Numbered from the stretch's first letter, positions 25,790 through 39,410 are shown. The stretch: DNA of 64,000 bases from Peromyscus leucopus (GCF_004664715.2 NC_051067.1:69086982-69150981); one strand, 5' to 3'. Translations and numbers: made by a program. The notes: a model not told the origin generated them from the sequence alone.

Positions 25790-26085
25790 TTGGGTGATAA
25801 TGTGTTTACCTCTCAAACATAATGACCTGTGTTCAATACCTCAAGTTCATCTTTTAAAAAAAAAATAGAGCTTGATGATGTATTTAGAATCCTGGCCCTG
25901 AGGAGGCAGAGACAGGTGAATCCTGAATCCCCCTGGCCATCCAGCTGAGCTTATTTGTCAAGTTCCAGGCCAGTGAGAGACTCCAATTCAAAAACAGGTG
26001 GATGAAACCATAGGGATACCCACGTTTGTCTACTGGTCCCCATCCTCATGTACAGACATGCACACATAAAGACAGACACACAGTA
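25790..26085 (+). mobile_element. B3/ID-B1 composite SINE remnant
   Basis: An ID/B2-like head ('gtttgggtgataatgtgttt', 'tgtgttcaatacctcaagtt') is followed by an A run, then a B1-like part ('aggaggcagagacaggtgaa') and a 'tctactggtccccatcctca' tail. Confidence 0.5.
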
Positions 26086-26096
26086 TAAGAACTTTT

Positions 26097-26275
26097 GAGC
26101 CGGGTGGTGGTGGCACACGCCCCTAATCCCAGCACTTGGGAGGCAGAGGCAGGTGGATCTCTGTGAGTTTGAGGCCAGCCTGGGCTACCAAGTGAGTTCC
26201 AGGAAAGGCGCAAAACTACACAAAGAAACCCAGTCTCAAAAAACCAAAATAAATAAATAAATAAATAAATAAAAA
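26097..26275 (+). mobile_element. B1 SINE with (AAAT)n tail
   Basis: The body starts gagccgggtggtggtggcac and has the same 'gggctaccaagtgag' variant as the copy at 22722. The tail is an AAAT microsatellite. The ORF at 26046-26390 minus is its translation. Confidence 0.95.
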
Positions 26276-26683
26276 TTGAATTTGAGACAAATGAGAAATA
26301 AGATAAAATGAGAATGGATACTAGTGAGTGAAAAAAAAAAGAGTCAATATTTGCAAACAAAAAGTGAAATATGTGGAAGCCAAGAAACACTTTGCAAAAT
26401 CCACAAGGGGATAGATTACAACAAAATCTTATTATACAAAAACAATAAAATGGAATGTTTTAATTTGGCTTAACATTTTGTTTTCTTAGCCACTTCTCTC
26501 ACATTCCTGGTATCTCCATATGTCTTGACCATCATCAATGTAAGCATTGCAGCTCAGATGGAAAGTTATCCTGGCAGCTGGAAGCTGAAGAATACCACAG
26601 TTACACTGCACAACAAACCACACACAAGAGATATATTGGGAGGGAAAAAACCAGGAGGGTGGCTGCCTCTGCTCCATCAGTAG

Positions 26684-27173
<490 letters not shown>

Positions 27174-28197
27174 TAAGTCATCCTTCTAGCTCTGACATGA
27201 ACAGCAGGAAACTTCCTGAAACGTTTCATCTCTCATGCTTTCCTTTCACCCTTTGTCATGTGCAAGGAATTTTTATGTTTCCATGTTTGGGGGCTTCTTT
27301 CCTGGGTAGAAACAGTAACTACTTTCCAATCAAGAGCTTACTTTTTTACTTATATTGGGTCCTTTCTGATGGTACAAAAGAAAGAAAACAGTATATCCTT
27401 CAAGACTGCAAAGATCTGGTTATATTGTATCCTGATGGTGACCAGAGAAGGCCTCAGATCTGCAGGGGAGACCCTTTTCTAGCTTACACAGAGAGTCTGG
27501 CCTCTTGGCATCTATAATCCAGGCCAATACTCCCATCCCCAAAGCAGCACATAGGCTGGAGACTGAGATCTGCTGGACCCGAAAAGGTGGGTCCATGCCT
27601 AACTTAGAACCTCTTACAATGCACAGAGCTATTAAGAATACTTTGAGTTTCCAACCTATGACACCTCTTTCCTTCACTGGTATAAGCTACATGGCACACA
27701 AATAGCAAGTGAAGCTGATTTCACAAACTCATCAAGATAAGGGCTCATTTTTAAGAGACATAGCTTGTTCTGAATGCCTGAGTTAGTGGTCATTTAGACA
27801 TGTGACACCAATATGTCACAGAACAATGGATGACAAGCCATTTCCTTGAATTATTCCTGTGTCCTGATTAATGAAATCCTCTCAGGTTTCCAACTCTAAT
27901 CATATTGGTTAGCAAATATTCACCTTCACGTCATGAATTAAGGGGAATCTGTTATAAAACTATGGTGTGCATTATCAAAAAAACAAACAAACAAACAAAC
28001 CACATTTTAAATCTATTCCCATCAATCGATTTGTATTCATGAAGCATTTTTTCAATTGTTTTCTATGTTCTTAAAAATATTACTAGGCAATATTTGTAGA
28101 CAGATATGAATGAGAAGCATTTTTGACTTAAAAGAGCTTTTAACATAAAAGAAGAAGCAGACTCATAAATCTAAGTGAGCCCTTGGTTGTGTGTAGG

Positions 28198-28198
28198 A

Positions 28199-28229
<31 letters not shown>

Positions 28230-28290
28230 CATACATACATACATGAATTGAGATTCTCCAGTCGTGTATGTGTGTGTGTGTTGGGGGGGG
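28198..28290 (+). repeat. (ATAC)n and (TG)n microsatellites
   Basis: ATAC units at about 28200-28244, then a TG run and a G8 tract at about 28266-28290. Confidence 0.9.
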
Positions 28291-28854
28291 GTGCGGTGAT
28301 GGGGTAGGGTGTTGGCCTAGCAAACTAGAAACCTGTAGAGCAAGCTGACAAACTGGAATTCCAAGTCTGAGTTGAAGGTGCAACCTTGAATCCCAAATCC
28401 ACAGCATAAGCCATCAAGCTGGAAACTCAGGCAGGCTTTCTAAGTTGTTGTCTTAAGGGATATTTCTTTTCCTTCTTGAGAAAGTTCAGTCAATGTCTTT
28501 GAGGGCCACCCACATTGTGAGTGAGTAAATAAGTTTTTTAAAAAAGTTCCTTTATTTTACCTAAAGTAAATGGCTTTACCTAAAGTCAATTGACATTGAA
28601 TTTTCAATATATCTAAACAATGCTTTCCCAGGAACATCTAGATCAGTATTTAATCAAACAACTGGTGGGACACCCTAACCTGACTACAAGACACATCAAG
28701 TTAATGTAGCAAAATCCTAAATTCGTACTTTCTCCTGATTACGTCAGACAGTCTATAACCTGAGGCTACTTACAGATTTGCAAGTGAATTTTGGTGTCCC
28801 TATGCTACAGTATGACAGTCACCTGTTCTTTCTCTTTCCTGTTTATTTGTGTCT

Positions 28855-29200
28855 TGTGTGTGTGTGTGTGTGTTCATGTAAGTGCACATGTACATGCATG
28901 TGGTGTGTGCATGTGTGTAAATGACATAAGTAAACATTGGATATTTACCTTGATGGTTCTCTACCTGATTTATTAAGACAGGCTCTCTCACTGAATCTGG
29001 AGCTGAACTCATCAGTTCAGGCAAGTTTGACTGCCTACCTCCCCACATTCCCACCACTTCACGCAGGGATTAATATCACATTTTACATGGCTACTGAGAC
29101 GGGAACTTGGGTCCCCAAGCTTTTGTCACAGGAACTTTTACTCCCTCCCTTTCATCGCCATTTGGCATTCAATTGCACACACCCCTTTCTTATGCTCCTC
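28855..29200 (-). mobile_element. B3-like SINE remnant with (TG)n start, antisense
   Basis: TG-rich 5' end, then 'tttattaagacaggctctct' and 'gacgggaacttgggtcccca', resembling B3/B1 antisense blocks. Diverged. Confidence 0.4.
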
Positions 29201-29939
29201 ACCTCCATTCTTTGTTAGAGTCTGCTTCTATTTTCTGTCTTCTATTTTCTCACCCAACTTATTTTAATTTTCTCTCTGTTTGTTAGAAGGTATGTAGTAT
29301 TTAAAATGACTCATGAAAAATTCATTTATGCACATAGGTGGAATCTAAATATTATCACCATGGAGTCCGTAGCCAGAGAAAAATCTACCAACAAGCAACA
29401 CCACCAAAATACCAAAATAACAGATTTACAATAACCCCTTATGCAGGAGGGGGTACCTCCCAACCTTCCATAGGGTGGTTAGTTTCATAAGACCTAGCTT
29501 CTGCTTCTGCCTACAGCATGGAAACGAGCCTAACAGAAGAGTGTGGTGGTGTTTCAAAACTCCAAAATTCACCACCCCCTAACCCCCCCACCCTGAGGAG
29601 AAGCCTGGGCCAGATGTGAATTAAGGCTGTTGTGAGGAAAGGAGAAATGAGGGTTGCTATGGGCTTCAAAGAGGATTTGATTAAGTGTTGAACATTGAAA
29701 GTGGACACAAAGTTATGGCCACGATGAGTGATGATAGGCCAAGATCTGAGAAGTGGGCTGAGAAGGAAGGCAGTTAATAGAAGATGGAGGAAATGAAAGA
29801 TTTAGCAATCAGATTGCCAAATATAACAGAAGACCACATTCATGGTATCTGACTCAGTGTTCCTTTCTTTGTGGCTTTCTTTGTGACACAGTGGACTGTG
29901 CATATTCTAGAGTACAGTCCTTTCCCAACTCTTGTGGGT

Positions 29940-30320
29940 TTTTTTTTTCCTGCTTTTATTTTTTTTAATCACCTTCAAAGTAGGAGGTTTCTTTAGTTTG
30001 TGTTGGCCCTCACTCCCCTCTCCCAGCTCCTTCCCCCCCCCCAATCACTCTTAAACCCTTCTTACCCAATATTGCCCCTCCCACTTTCAGGTCACATGAG
30101 TTCTATCTTCCCACTTCTCCCTGAAAGTCTCATTTTCCCTCTATCATGGGCATAGGCCACTTTCTAGTCTTTGTTTTCATGGTACCTACACACACGCATG
30201 CCCACATAAATAAAATACACATGAAAATGAGAAGCTAGAATCCTCAAATGAGAAAGAAGGCATGTTGTTTGTCTTTTTGAGCATGTGTTACTTTGCTTAA
30301 TAAAATATTTTCCAGGAAGT
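29940..30320 (-). mobile_element. L1 fragment, antisense
   Basis: T-rich start, C-rich central block, then 'tgttgtttgtctttttgagc' and 'tgtgttactttgcttaataa', matching antisense L1 text. Confidence 0.5.
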
Positions 30321-30734
30321 TTAAGGACTTCCACTTTTCCTTAGCTCAGCTGACTTGGGCTCCACGTTTACCGCTCTAGAGGCTGGCGCTGAGTTGAAGA
30401 GAATGACCTTCCCTTATATAGCAGGACTACTCTCTGGTGATCAAGGATATTGGAGGATATCTAGCTACACTCCCTGCTAGAACTTTCAAACAAGACCTTC
30501 TGTGTTTTTCAAGAACTACCCATTCTCTTCCTTCTCTAGGTGTTTCCTATTTCTGGTTTCCAATATTTACCCCAAAAGTTCTTAGTCCACTTTACTACCA
30601 AGTCCCAAACCATTCAAGACAGTATTCTCAGTTTGTTAGTGATCTCAGCCAACCACTTAAGAGCCCACACTGGAGGCCAACAAAGGTCTTCCTCTCCCAC
30701 TGAAGGGCGGAGTCCTCAAAGGAACCAGTGTTAG

Positions 30735-30890
30735 TCTAGTGGCATGGCTCAGTAGGGAAATGAGCTGGCCACCAAGACTGACGACCTGAGTTTGATCCCT
30801 GGAAGCCACATGGGAAATGAGAAAACTGACTCCTTCCAGTTTTCCTCTGACCACAGGCTCCCTCACCCCAACACACATAAAATTATAAAG
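30735..30890 (+). mobile_element. B3/B2-type SINE
   Basis: 'ggcatggctcagtagggaaa', 'gacgacctgagtttgatccc' and 'ctgactccttccagttttcc' with an 'acataaaattataaag' tail. It carries tRNA-like A- and B-box text. Confidence 0.7.
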
Positions 30891-31296
30891 GAGCTAGTTT
30901 AACCCAGTCTGTATTGAACCAGAGGAACCATGGACATTCTCTACTGGAGATTTCTCAGGGAAATTTCTCAAGGGAATGCAGCAAAATAGTTTCAGGGGAG
31001 TCAGTCTACAGATAAACACATTTCATATAAACTCTTCCAGAAGAAAACTGATGTAACAGGCATCTGGCATGCTATATTTCCACTCTCATTCATTTTTCTC
31101 AAATAACGCCCCCCTTCATCTTGTATATAACTTAACTATGATTAAAATAAATTAGGAAGATGAGGCAATACCCCACTGGGGGATCACAAAGAAGGGTGAT
31201 CTGAAAATGGAGCCACCAACCCCCAAGATGATTTGTTTAAAATATTTGAGACAAGCTAGGATGAAAGAGGAGAATAAAATATATCTTTACCAATGT

Positions 31297-31430
31297 TTTC
31301 CCCTCTCCTTCTCTCCCTCCCTTTCTCCCTTCATGTTTCCCTCCCTCCCCCTCTTCTTCTCTCCCATTACCCCTTATCTCCCCTCCATTTCCTTTCTCCT
31401 TCCATCTCTTCCTCCTTTATTTTCTCCCTT
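31297..31430 (+). repeat. Pyrimidine-rich (CCTT/CCCT)n tract
   Basis: About 130 bases nearly all C and T on the plus strand (polypurine on minus). Confidence 0.85.
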
Positions 31431-31734
31431 ACTCACTAGGTGTTCCACCTCTCCTTTCCTGGCTAGAGGACAGGACTGTATTTTTACTGAGGCCAGATGA
31501 TCTTATAATTTCTATAATTTTAACTAGTTTGACATTTTTGCTATTTCATGACATTGCTATTTTTGTGTGTACTACATGTATATGTTCACATGGGTTTGGG
31601 CCCCTGTATGTATCTGTTCATATGGGTGTGTAGGTGTGCCTTGCATATATGGCCACATGTGTAGAGAAGCCATAGTTCCTTCCATGTCAGATGTCTTCTT
31701 TGATAACTCTGCACTTATTTTTAAAAGTTATTGT

Positions 31735-32245
31735 TTAAAAATTTCATACATGAATATAATATGTTTTTAAAAATAACATCCACCTACCATTGCCCTCCTT
31801 TCAACTCCTCTCGTACAGCAGTACCGCTTTTCCTACACAACTTTGTGTATTCTTTTTAGAATCTACTGAATTAATCCAGTGCTGCCAGTGCAAGTATTGT
31901 ATAGAGCCATCCACTGTGACATGGACAGCCTATCAGGGACAACACCCAAGGAAAGCAGACTCTCTCCTCCAGGGGACATCAATGGCCAGCAGTTTTTCAG
32001 TGAGGGGAAGAACTTTGCTTTGGCAATCCCTCCTTCACCCATCCTAGACTTTGGACTGGCTTGATCATGCACAGATCTAGTCCTTTCAGTCACAGCTGCT
32101 GTGAGTTCACATGTACAAGGACATGTGAACTCACATGTCTGGAGAAGACTTTCACAGCAATCACCTACTACCCTCAGCTCTTTCAATCTTTCAGTCGCTC
32201 TTCTAGGATGACTCCTGAATCCTTGGGGTGGGGGAATAGGATATA
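31735..32245 (-). mobile_element. L1 3' UTR fragment, antisense
   Basis: 'tccactgtgacatggacagc', 'ggactggcttgatcatgcac' and 'cacagctgctgtgagttcac' match the antisense L1 3' region, also seen at 42530-43120. ORFs on either strand here are repeat-derived. Confidence 0.6.
32100..32135. repeat. Perfect inverted repeat, 15-bp arms, 6-bp loop
   Basis: Arms 32100-32114 (tgtgagttcacatgt) and 32121-32135 (acatgtgaactcaca) are exact reverse complements around acaagg. Confidence 0.9.
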
Positions 32246-32944
32246 GATCACCAACTGGCTACTCCACGGTCTCTTAGTCTCTTCACATTTACTAGTTGTG
32301 TGTATCTGTATTAAACACCATCTCATACAAAAAGAAACTTCTCTGATGAGAGCTGCACTCATCTAGGGTTAAAGGATGGGTATTTAGGGAAGCTTAGGGG
32401 CAGTTTGATACTGTGTCTCTTTAACAGAGCAATGGCAGTAGACTCTGATCTAGGGCCTACACAATCAAGGATTTGGGACCCAGCTAATAGTATTCTATCT
32501 TAATTACCATATATGAGGTTGATGATGCCTATCTCTGACATCATAGGCTATCAAAAATAGAAATACATTTCCAGGTAAGGGTTGACTCCCTTCAAGTTGC
32601 TGGTCAATAAGGTCTCAATGAACCCCAGTAAATACAAGCTATTGCAGTTGCTATAGACTACCCATCAGAAATTGTTATTAAGATTTTGTTATCGAAGATA
32701 CCATATACTTACTTGAGTTGTAGGAAATAAAGAAATCAAGCTGGAACTGACCTGGAAGCTTCATCCTTGCTTGTTATTTTTCATAATGCCAGAAGGTACT
32801 AAGCACAACACTACTAGGGAAGAAAGCAAAGTATTCAATAGTCTTACTTAGCCTTGAACCATTCAAGTTACCTTAACAACCACCCAATCAAGATTAGCTC
32901 ATTGGATGAATAATTGCATAAATTGATTAGTTTCTGATCGGATT

Positions 32945-33150
32945 GAAGACTTGCCCCCACAATACCTTATCTTTTGAGACATGGTCTCTCACTTATCCTG
33001 GATCTCATCAATTCAGCTAATGTGGCTATCGAATAAGCATTAGGAATCCATCTGTCTTCCATCCATCTTTTATGTGGGTATTGAGGATTTGAACTCAGTT
33101 TTTTGCATGTTTGCATGGCAGGCACTTTACCAAGTGAGACATGGCACCAG
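32945..33150 (-). mobile_element. B3-like SINE, antisense
   Basis: 'tttgagacatggtctctcac', 'gggtattgaggatttgaact' and 'ggcaggcactttaccaagtg' follow the B3/B1 antisense order. Confidence 0.55.
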
Positions 33151-33249
33151 GTCCTCATGGAATTATTTTTAAGGAACCTGCATAATATCAAATATTTTAT
33201 GCATTAAACTTACAAAAGTTTTAAATCTAGACATTAACTTAAAATATAG

Positions 33250-33435
33250 AGAGTGCTGAAGTGTAGAGCAATAACTCACTCAGAAGCATGCTCACCACAT
33301 AAGCTGTAGCGCCTGAGCTTGTTTCCCAGAATTCATATTAAAGACTCCAGTGTGACAGTCTTTGCAGTTCTAGAGCTGGAGAATCAGAGCCAGGCAGATC
33401 TCTCAGCTCACTGTCGAGTCCTAGCCCATGTGGTG
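33250..33435 (+). mobile_element. B3-like SINE, sense
   Basis: 'gagcaataactcactcagaa', 'gcctgagcttgtttcccaga' and 'aatcagagccaggcagatct' resemble B3 with internal changes. Confidence 0.45.
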
Positions 33436-34410
33436 GGTTTGAGAGCAGTGCCAGAGGCAAGCTATTCAATCCTATTTGGTTTTGATATCATGCCAATATG
33501 TTCTTCCATCATGTCAATATTAGTCACTCAAAACGTCCTCACCAATGCTGTTACAGAACTTATTACATGGTTTTGTAACAGCTATTTCTATATTAATGCA
33601 TGTCTTTATATCATAACAGATAACATTGCATGCATAATTGATACCCAATATGTGATAATAGATGATTATTTATGCTTTACTGGGTAGTACCACAACCAAA
33701 AAAGTTACTTAGATACAATCAAAAAAATATTGCTATGGAATTTCACAAGCTGTTTTGGCCTGAAGTTATATGAAATATTTGGTCAAGAGATGATTAAGCA
33801 AAATAACAATGGCTTACTCAAAAACAATGCCAAAATCCAATGTACACAAAAATTAATTTAAGCAAGGAAATATCACCCTCTACAAGTAAGCCTTGACTTA
33901 AGGTTTTTATTAAATGTTATAAAAAGAATCTGTGGCACAAGAGACCCTTCAGTCACTTGAAAGAAAAATTTAATTAATTTCTTTTAAAATATATTATGGA
34001 GACTCTGTGCTCAGACAATGTTAAGGACAGGGAAAGGCTCTTAAAGTTGCTGTTAGAAATTTCATTTCCTGGAATTTGTTATAGGTTCCATGACCTTTGT
34101 ATTAGCTACTTGCCATTTTGATTGCAGGGAAAAGACAACAGAACTAGCTATCTTAATCAAAATGAAGAATTTAGTATAAGAGCCAGGGTGTTTGCTGGAG
34201 TTCAAGGATAAAAATAAATGAGGTGGAGCCTCAGCAAGACTGGGAACAAGGAGAACTCCTCATTGCCTCTCGTTTCTGCCTCTCTTTGCTTGCTAGCTTT
34301 GTGATTGAATCTCTAGATATATTCTATTCTCTGTCCAATAACAAAACTGTCCACTAGAGTATGAATGCTATTTATTTGTTTTCTCCCCGGACATGGAAAG
34401 AGATGAAACC

Positions 34411-34431
34411 TTTTTTTTTTTTTTTTTTTTT
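34411..34431 (+). repeat. Poly(T) tract
   Basis: Uninterrupted T run. Confidence 0.9.
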
Positions 34432-34629
34432 AATTGCTTCAAAGTATGCATTCCAAATGAAAAGCTTCCACTTAGCCATCTTGAGTAGGCTCCTATGTCT
34501 GGTCAAATCACATATGGTTAAGATGTGGAGCATACCAATAATACATAAATGCCCTACAGAGCAGTCAGGGTCCCACGGTGGTGAGAATGGGCAAGAAGGT
34601 AGTCACCAGGCCTTCAATAGTTATTCATA

Positions 34630-34740
34630 GAGGCGGGTGAGATGTCTCAGCAGGTACACAAACCTGTGTTAAATTTGATCCCCAAATACATGTCAGAAAG
34701 AGAAACCGACTGCTGAAATAATTAAAAAGTGGCTCACATT
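34630..34740 (+). mobile_element. B2/B3 SINE head fragment
   Basis: 'aggcgggtgagatgtctcag' and 'gtgttaaatttgatccccaa' match the tRNA-like head of B2/B3. Confidence 0.5.
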
Positions 34741-35796
34741 AAGAGAAAGTAGATGGTGGTATCAAATCTGTACCAATAGATCAAGGTCAAAAAGTACATG
34801 TACACAGAGAGCGGCTGGTCCTTTCTTTAGCTATAGCCAGGTTGTGTCTACTCTTTTTCTATTTGTGACTGTATTGTCTTTGGTTGGGGAAAATTTGGTT
34901 AAAAAAAAGTTTATTATCCCACCTCAGGGTATATAACCCACAAATATTGTATTAATTTAGTAACAAAATTATATTAATTTAGAACAAAATTAAAAAATAA
35001 AGAAACATATTTCATTTACATATACAGGGAAATAAATAAGTCCATGAAAATTGCTACAAAGTTTAGATATAAAATATTTCTTGAAACATTTACAGGATTA
35101 TAATTAACTCAAACTGGAGTCTTGGGAGTCCAAGATCAAAGTGTAGTAGATTCCCATGAGACCTATGCTGTCTTCCTTGCAGATGGCCACCAACTTCCTG
35201 TGTCCTCACAGGACCTACAGTAGAAAGTCAAGTGTTTCTTCCTCTTATAAAAGGACTCTAATCCCTTAATTTAAGGAGGTTCAGCTCTTCTGACCTCACA
35301 TAAACCTGATTACTTCCTAATCCTATCAATTTAAAGACAACAACTTCAGCATATAAATTAGAGGAGTTAAAACATTCAGCATATAACAGCATGAACAACA
35401 GCAGAATGATCACTGAGTAGCAATGATGTTGCTCTTAGAAATGTGATCTTAGACAAGTTTCATAACTCAAATGCACAAACATTTATGAAGAGTTCTCAGG
35501 GCTGGAGAGATTGCTCAACCATGAAAGGCACTTGTTTTATTCTGTTGAGTGTAATGATAAAATACAGACCAAGAGTGACATGGGGAGAAAGAATGGGGAA
35601 GATAATTATGTCTGTTTACATTTCATGTAAGAAAAAACAAACAGGAATGTTCAGGATGCCCTATCACAGACCAGATATATTTGCCTATCAGCCTATCAAT
35701 AAATGATACAGAGAGTTCCTTGAGATTCTTGAATGAATGGCACAGGTTCTAAAATAAAATATCCATTCCTATCATATTAAACTTTCTTTTAATCTT

Positions 35797-36313
35797 AAAA
35801 GCAGGAATCTTAAAAGTTCTTATTAATAAAATCAAACCCTCGTCCAGTTATTGGGGTGAATACTGGAAGGTCAGAGAGATAGAACAAGCCACAGCTAACC
35901 TCACCTGGCCAACTTCTCAGCTGGTCTTGTTTCCTCAGACTGGAAGCTTCTGTGTCCTCATCCCAATGGCTCTCAGCTGAACTGCTGCTCGAAAGCCTGA
36001 AAGCTTAACCAGCCACATGCTTAACCAGCCAAATGCTTCTAGTTCCTGGTCCTCACGCCTTATATACCTTTCTGCTTTCTACCATCACTCCCTAGGATTA
36101 AAGGCTTGCTTCCTGGGATTAAAGGCGAGTCACCATGCCTGGCTCTTTCCAATGTGGCCTTGAACTCACAGAGATCCCAGATGGATTTCTGCCTCTGGAA
36201 TACTAGGATTAAAGGCATGTGCTATCACTGCCTAACTAGTGGCTTTTCTGTTCTCTGACCCCAGATAAGTTTATTAAGGTACACGATATTTTGGGGAACA
36301 TAATACCACCACA
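35797..36313 (-). mobile_element. Solo LTR, minus strand, copy 1 of a family with B1-like modules
   Basis: Read on the minus strand it begins TGTGGTGGTATTATG. Its relative at 57841-58335 is collinear over nearly the whole length. It carries a TATA box (minus TATATAAGG, plus positions about 36057-36066) and three 'ggattaaaggc' units like B1 antisense. No flanking gag/pol is seen, so it is a solo LTR. The 5' boundary on the plus strand is approximate. Confidence 0.75.
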
Positions 36314-37064
36314 CACAAAGCCCATTCTCACATCGTGAGGGCAGGAAAAACAAACTGCCAAACTCAGGGCCCTGTGCATGTCTTGGTTATTCTCAGACAT
36401 GCCTGCTCAATGTTGATTTTCCAAAGGAGAACAGGGTTTTTAAGAAAGGATTGGGGTATAAATGCTATTTTCCTAGTCTCCCTATTCTTTTTACTAATCC
36501 CTACTTAAAGAGGATACTTAAGCATCCTGTTCCTTTTCCCTTAATTCTAACTCTAGCTTTTTTTTAATTGTTGTACAATGGTAGAAAAGATATAAAATAG
36601 ATACTCTAAAGGAAAGAAAACATATTCTCACAGCTCATAAGATGTTCTTATTTTACACCCTATTTACACTAGAGAGAGAGGTACCCAAGGCAAATCTTGA
36701 TGTATGAGTTGAAGGTGGTGCAATCTGGGGAGCTGGCAACTCAAATGCATGAAGAGGGCTATAAAGAGGAGGTAGCATTTGTGTTGAGATTTGAAGGAAG
36801 AATAAATCATGTTGTTCAAAAAAAGACAAGAAAATATGGAAACTTGTGGGCTCAAAAATGGCACAATGGATTGTAGCATGTGGGGAAGGTAACTGAATAA
36901 ATTACTCTCTAAAAATGTATGTGGCAGAGACATAAAGGCCTCAAATGCCTACTAAAGAGATTCTAATTTACTTTGTTCTTAAAAGAAAAAAAGATGCTAT
37001 CTTCTGTCTATTCTAAGAGGTCTACTCTCTACCGCCAAATGTTAGATTTTTAATTAATTAATTA

Positions 37065-37065
<1 letters not shown>

Positions 37066-37107
<42 letters not shown>
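37066..37107 (+). repeat. (GT)n microsatellite
   Basis: Uninterrupted GT run. Confidence 0.95.
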
Positions 37108-37108
<1 letters not shown>

Positions 37109-38308
37109 AGAGGCTGACCCCAATAGATTTCACTAAGGAGATTTCACCCCTGTTACCTGCAAGTACATTGTATGTGGTTAATTGGGGGCATTTGAGGGGA
37201 GGAATGAGAGGAGGGTTAGGTATTTGTAGTCTGATAGTTATGTAGGTAGCCCTCCTCCCCATATACCACCACTGCTGTATCTGACTTCCAATGGCCCTTT
37301 ACTCTTCCTCCTCCTTTCTCTGCTTGGTAAAACATTGCTTACACAAATGGTATGATCAGACTACAGAGAGGTGAGACAACCTAATGTTCCTAGCCCAGCA
37401 TTCTGTGCCATCCCTCACAGTTTCTCTGTAGTCTTCTTGACTTTAAGAAGCAGGGGTTTATATAATACAGGATGTGAGGGGACAATGAATAAGAATTAAA
37501 GCAGATTGCAGAGTATCAGACTTTGGTGACAGTATGACAGACAGTGCTGGTGACATCGTTCCTAAACCAGGAAGAAAGTGGCCTTGAGCAATAGAGAAAT
37601 AAACTACTTTGATATTTGGCATTTTCTTATATGTTAAATGATGAAGTTGGACTAGCCTACCATGTATAAGATATCCTCAAAATGTAGGCTACTGTTGCAT
37701 ATTTTTAGTATTTTTTTCTAGTAGGTTAATGTCATTTTTTACTTAGTCATCTCTTGAACAAAAATATTTATAAGATCATAGAACTGATATTCAGCTTACA
37801 ACATTTTGTAGTATACTTTAGTGTGAAATGGAATCATATAGTTACAGTGTTTGTGCTGCTCAAATTAATTCTTTATAGAACTGGTGTTACAACAGCTGCA
37901 AAGTGAATTAAATCATTTTAAAGTTCTCTTCTGACTTTGAAATTGCCTAGTTTAAATCAGATATTAAGCTTAGCTCTTTGGGGGCCTAAGTATTCCCTGG
38001 TTGACATGTAACTGCATTAATCCTGTCAACTCTTAAGGTGGCTTTTATTCAACACAGTACTGTCCTACTTTTAACTTTGTTTTGTGAGTCCCTGAAGGAG
38101 TTGTGTTCTGTTTAAAAACTTAAAAAGTAACATAACATATAGATTAGGATTAATTAAGATACCTGGCAAATTTTTCTGTAAGGACTCAATTGTTTAGTTC
38201 TGTTGGCTGACAAAATTCTGGGGAAAAAAAAAGTAGGGAGAACAATGTTTAATTGTCTCACATCTTGCTTAACACAAGACAAATATTTCATTAAAATGGT
38301 TAAGGCAA

Positions 38309-38378
38309 ATATATATATATATATATAGATAGATAGATAGATAGATATAGATAGATAGATATAGATATATAGATAGAT

Positions 38379-38434
<56 letters not shown>
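38309..38434 (+). repeat. (AT)n-(GATA)n compound microsatellite
   Basis: A short AT run leads into interrupted, then pure, GATA units. The minus-strand ORFs here are just translated GATA/TATC (Tyr-Leu-Ser-Ile repeats). Confidence 0.95.
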
Positions 38435-38480
38435 GGCATGAAGAATTGCCAAAAAATAAAACAAAACAAAAACATTGAAG

Positions 38481-38815
38481 TGTAGACAGATTTTTCTCTC
38501 CTGTCTGCCAGCTCACAAATAACCACATGGAGAGTTATTATTAATTACAGAAGTTCAGTGGATAGCTTAGGTTCATTTTTAACTAGCTCTTATAACTTAA
38601 ATTAACCCATTTCTATTCATTTGCATGCTGCCACATGGCTTATTACCTCATCTCCTACATGTAGTACTTCCTCCTCATCTCCTGATGAATCTACCTATCT
38701 TCTTCCCAGTGCCTTCTGTGCTGGGAAATCCTGCCTAGCTATTGGTCATTCAGCTTTTTATTAAACCAATCACTGTGACCTATCTTTACACAGTGTAATC
38801 AAATATCTCGCAACA
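38481..38815 (+). mobile_element. Solo LTR with 6-bp target-site duplication
   Basis: Begins tgtagacagatttttctctc and ends aatatctcgcaaca (TG…CA, 335 bp). It is flanked by ttgaag (38475-38480) and ttgaaa (38816-38821), a 6-bp duplication with one change as typical of ERVK-class integration. It contains a CCAAT motif ('attaaaccaatcactgtgac'). Confidence 0.8.
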
Positions 38816-39410
38816 TTGAAATCTTGTGACCTGGGCTCTATGGCCTAAATAAGACCAAGACATAGGATGAGCTGTGAGCACAATGGACTTATTGATCAAA
38901 TGGAGATAGAATAAATTTTCTGATATGCTGGGACAAAGAACAAATTTTCAGAAAGCTTTTTATTTAATTATTTCTTCAATGTAAAAATAAAAGCTGAAAA
39001 ATGAACACTTTCATCAAGGCCAAATCCAAAAGTAGTATCTTCTACCATCATTCCAAGAGCACCATGAGAAAAAGGAACCACTGTCCTGGAGCATGATTTT
39101 ACTTGGCTCATTGACTTACTTCTTTGTCTCCTATAACGGATACTAACCATCATGATAACTGAATCTCCCACACACTTATATTTATACCTCTAAGCTCCAC
39201 AAATGGCAAAGGGGTTCAAATGTTTATTATATCTAATTTTCCATCCTGTCTATCCTCAGGTATTGGAGCTCAGATTTTATATTATAAATACTAAACTTTT
39301 TCTGTAATTATTCATCTAATAATTTCAGCAGATGATTGAAAAGGCTTGGATATCTTTGTATTCCTGAAGAATTTTCTTTAAACTTGGCTGACTTTCATTT
39401 TATTCTGTAG

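Noticed and set aside
33319..33687. 122-codon ORF, plus strand
   Set aside because: Its first third is B3 SINE text and the rest is AT-rich without domain or codon bias.
38154..38528. 124-codon ORF, minus strand, rich in Tyr-Leu-Ser-Ile
   Set aside because: It is the translation of the GATA microsatellite.
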